The notes under the pieces: model-generated | The model's input: only the letters and a program-made list of their open reading frames with translations | Database searches by the model: none | What the model was told of the DNA's origin: nothing | Part shown: positions 62,697 to 64,000 of the stretch, piece by piece | How the letters are laid out: every line of letters begins with the position of its first letter | Position numbering within the stretch: position 1 is the first letter of the stretch | From: Pseudaquabacterium inlustre | GTDB lineage: Bacteria; Pseudomonadota; Gammaproteobacteria; Burkholderiales; Burkholderiaceae_C | Assembly (NCBI RefSeq): GCF_038066595.1 | Contig: NZ_JBBUTH010000004.1 | Coordinates: 434,001-498,000 of the forward strand | DNA: 64,000 nucleotides | Direction of reading: 5' to 3' | Program-made: the position numbers and the translations under genes

Positions 62697-63908
62697 GTGA
62701 GCACCGAGACCTTTCTCGCCCGCCTGCAAGACGAACTGCAGGCCCTGGATGCCGCCGGCCTGACCAAGGCCGAGCGCGTGATCGCCAGCCCGCAGGGCGC
62801 CGAGGTACGCCTGGCCGATGGGCGCCCGTTGATCAACCTGTGCGCCAACAACTACCTCGGCCTGTCGGCGCACCCGCGGGTGATGGCGGCGGCCCAGGCG
62901 GCCATCGCCAGCCATGGCTTCGGCCTGAGCTCGGTGCGTTTCATCTGCGGCACGCAGGACATCCACAAGCAGCTGGAGCAGCGCATCGCGCGCTTTCTGG
63001 GCCTGGACGACGCCATCCTGTACGCGGCAGCCTTCGACGCCAACGGCGGCCTGTTCGAGCCGCTGCTCGGCGAACAGGACGCCATCGTCAGCGACGCGTT
63101 GAACCACGCCTCCATCATCGACGGCATCCGTCTGTGCAAGGCCCAGCGCTACCGCTACCGGCACGACGACATGTCCGATCTGGCGGCGCAGTTGCAGGTC
63201 GCGCGCGCGGCCGGGGCGCGCGAGGTGATGGTGTTCACCGACGGTGTGTTCTCGATGGACGGCACCATCGCGCGGCTGGACGAGATGCGGGCCATTTGCG
63301 ACCGCCATGGCGCGCTGCTGGCCATCGACGAGTGCCATGCCACCGGCTTCATGGGCACCACTGGCCGCGGCACGCACGAGCACCGCGGCCTGCTGGTGGA
63401 CGGCCGCTCGAGCGTGGACATCATCACCGGCACCTTCGGCAAGGCGCTGGGCGGCGCCAGCGGCGGCTTCACGGCCGGCCCGAAGGCGGTGATCGAACTG
63501 CTGCGCCAGCGCTCGCGGCCGTACCTGTTCTCGAACACGCTGGCGCCGGCCATCGTGGGGGCCAGCCTGGCGGTGTTGGATCTGCTGGAAGGCTCGACCG
63601 CGCTGCGCGACACGCTGCATGCCAACACGGCGCATTTCCGCGCGGCCATTGCGGCGGCCGGCTACGAGATCAAGCCAGGCACGCACCCCATCGTGCCGAT
63701 CATGGTCTACGACGCGGTCAAGGCGCAGCAGCTGGCGGCGCGCCTGCTGGAGTTGGGCGTGTACGTCACCGGTTTCTTCTACCCGGTGGTGCCGCAGGGC
63801 CAGGCGCGGGTGCGGGTGCAGGTGAGTGCGGCGCACACGGTGGATCAGCTGGACCGCGCTGTGGCCGCCTTCGCCCAGGCCGGGCGCGAGCTGGGGATCG
63901 TGCGATGA
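62697..63908 (+). CDS. kbl: Glycine C-acetyltransferase (2-amino-3-ketobutyrate CoA ligase)
   Basis: PLP enzyme that cleaves 2-amino-3-ketobutyrate with CoA to glycine and acetyl-CoA, the second step of threonine breakdown. The start is a GTG at 62697 (MSTETFLARLQDELQALDAAG) because AGGAG lies 9 bases upstream; the longer frame is not supported. The 403-residue protein has LINLCANNYLGLSAHPRVM, GFGLSSVRFICGTQDIHKQL, VFSMDG, the DECHATGFMG segment and the PLP lysine (K249) in ITGTFGKALGGASGG. It overlaps a mini-ORF that leads into the next gene. Confidence 0.96.
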   Translation: MSTETFLARLQDELQALDAAGLTKAERVIASPQGAEVRLADGRPLINLCANNYLGLSAHPRVMAAAQAAIASHGFGLSSVRFICGTQDIHKQLEQRIARFLGLDDAILYAAAFDANGGLFEPLLGEQDAIVSDALNHASIIDGIRLCKAQRYRYRHDDMSDLAAQLQVARAAGAREVMVFTDGVFSMDGTIARLDEMRAICDRHGALLAIDECHATGFMGTTGRGTHEHRGLLVDGRSSVDIITGTFGKALGGASGGFTAGPKAVIELLRQRSRPYLFSNTLAPAIVGASLAVLDLLEGSTALRDTLHANTAHFRAAIAAAGYEIKPGTHPIVPIMVYDAVKAQQLAARLLELGVYVTGFFYPVVPQGQARVRVQVSAAHTVDQLDRAVAAFAQAGRELGIVR

Positions 63909-63946
63909 GCCGTGATCCGAAGATCCTGCTGATCGGCGAGGCATGA
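63905..63946 (+). CDS. 13-residue mini-ORF bridging kbl and the epimerase gene
   Basis: A tiny ORF (MSRDPKILLIGEA) whose ATG overlaps the kbl stop (ATGA, 63905-63908) and whose own stop overlaps the next start (ATGA, 63943-63946). The peptide resembles the first strand of the Rossmann protein that follows (LKILIIGANGQIG). It could be a vestige of an older start of that gene, a coupling mini-cistron, or chance. Too short to assign a function. Confidence 0.4.
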   Translation: MSRDPKILLIGEA

Positions 63947-64000
63947 CGATGGCCCCGCTGAAAATTCTCATCATCGGTGCCAATGGTCAGATCGGCACCG
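63943..64000 (+). CDS. NAD-dependent epimerase/threonine dehydrogenase, start only (runs off the window)
   Basis: Only 19 codons are present: MTMAPLKILIIGANGQIGT, the NAD-binding GxxGxxG opening of the epimerase-type family. After kbl the expected gene is the short-chain L-threonine 3-dehydrogenase, which makes 2-amino-3-ketobutyrate for Kbl. ATG 63949 is another possible start. These codons (AAA, ATT, GGT, AAT) are more AT-rich than those of kbl. The identity is inferred from this motif and neighbourhood. Confidence 0.6.
   Translation, partial: MTMAPLKILIIGANGQIGT

Overview
The window is high-GC, densely coded DNA from a betaproteobacterium of the order Burkholderiales. The evidence is the gene orders rpsF-priB-rpsR-rplI-dnaB and rpsB-tsf-pyrH-frr-uppS-cdsA-dxr-rseP-bamA-skp-lpxDA/fabZ/lpxB-rnhB, a Bug/TctC-type tricarboxylate transporter with its own two-component system, a Burkholderiales-type porin, a PEP-CTERM protein, and an RpoD with a long Ala/Lys-rich N-terminus. 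The overall make-up resembles the Rubrivivax/Ideonella/Leptothrix side of the order; that placement is inferred, not measured. I see no tRNA, rRNA, insertion sequence, prophage or CRISPR array.

Layout. (1) 14-15145 (+): a long housekeeping run for translation (rpsB, tsf, frr), nucleotides (pyrH), isoprenoid, phospholipid and undecaprenyl synthesis (uppS, cdsA, dxr), envelope stress and outer-membrane assembly (rseP, bamA, skp), lipid A synthesis (lpxD, fabZ, lpxA, lpxB), then rnhB and an rRNA/tRNA methyltransferase. (2) 15207-24566: an accessory block with a PemK/MazF-like toxin and small antitoxin, then a catabolic cluster in which an IclR regulator and a short-chain dehydrogenase (-) diverge from thiolase, acyl-CoA ligase, TRAP binding protein, fused TRAP permease and a tandem PPC/DUF296 protein (+). 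(3) 24560-30366: the PEP synthase regulator ppsR diverging from ppsA, then an unusual sodium:solute symporter. (4) 30481-33638: ribosomal proteins S6, S18 and L9 with priB and the replicative helicase dnaB. (5) 33700-34905: a radical SAM protein with a LexA box at its start, convergent with the heat-shock set grpE-dnaK-dnaJ (38852-34907, -), which shows sigma-32 type promoters. (6) 39051-46076: a tricarboxylate uptake locus, with S4 RNA-binding protein, histidine kinase and response regulator on (-) and porin, TctC, TctB and TctA on (+). (7) 46181-48991: a large secreted beta-repeat PEP-CTERM protein. (8) 49001-62562 (-): hemH, a receiver protein plus a cyclase/FHA protein, rpoD, dnaG, a MASE1-PAS-GGDEF-EAL protein, an H-NS-like protein, yggX, argA and an XRE-cupin regulator. 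(9) 62697-64000 (+): kbl and the start of an NAD-dependent epimerase/threonine dehydrogenase that runs off the edge.

How it works together. The core blocks are conventional. The accessory parts are nutrient-acquisition modules (TRAP plus CoA ligase plus thiolase for an unknown carboxylate; the Tct system for tricarboxylates; kbl plus epimerase for threonine), each beside its own regulator, and signalling proteins (adenylate-cyclase-like/FHA, c-di-GMP). The most interesting observations are the SOS-type LexA box overlapping the radical SAM promoter, the tandem PPC protein in the TRAP cluster, an EF-hand-like loop and coiled-coil insert in the symporter, RGG-like repeats in DnaG, the cyclase-FHA/receiver pair, matching operator-like repeats around the IclR regulator, a long inverted repeat in the ppsA leader, and a 13-residue mini-ORF linked by ATGA overlaps to both kbl and the next gene. 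I did not find a clearly unprecedented multi-gene system.
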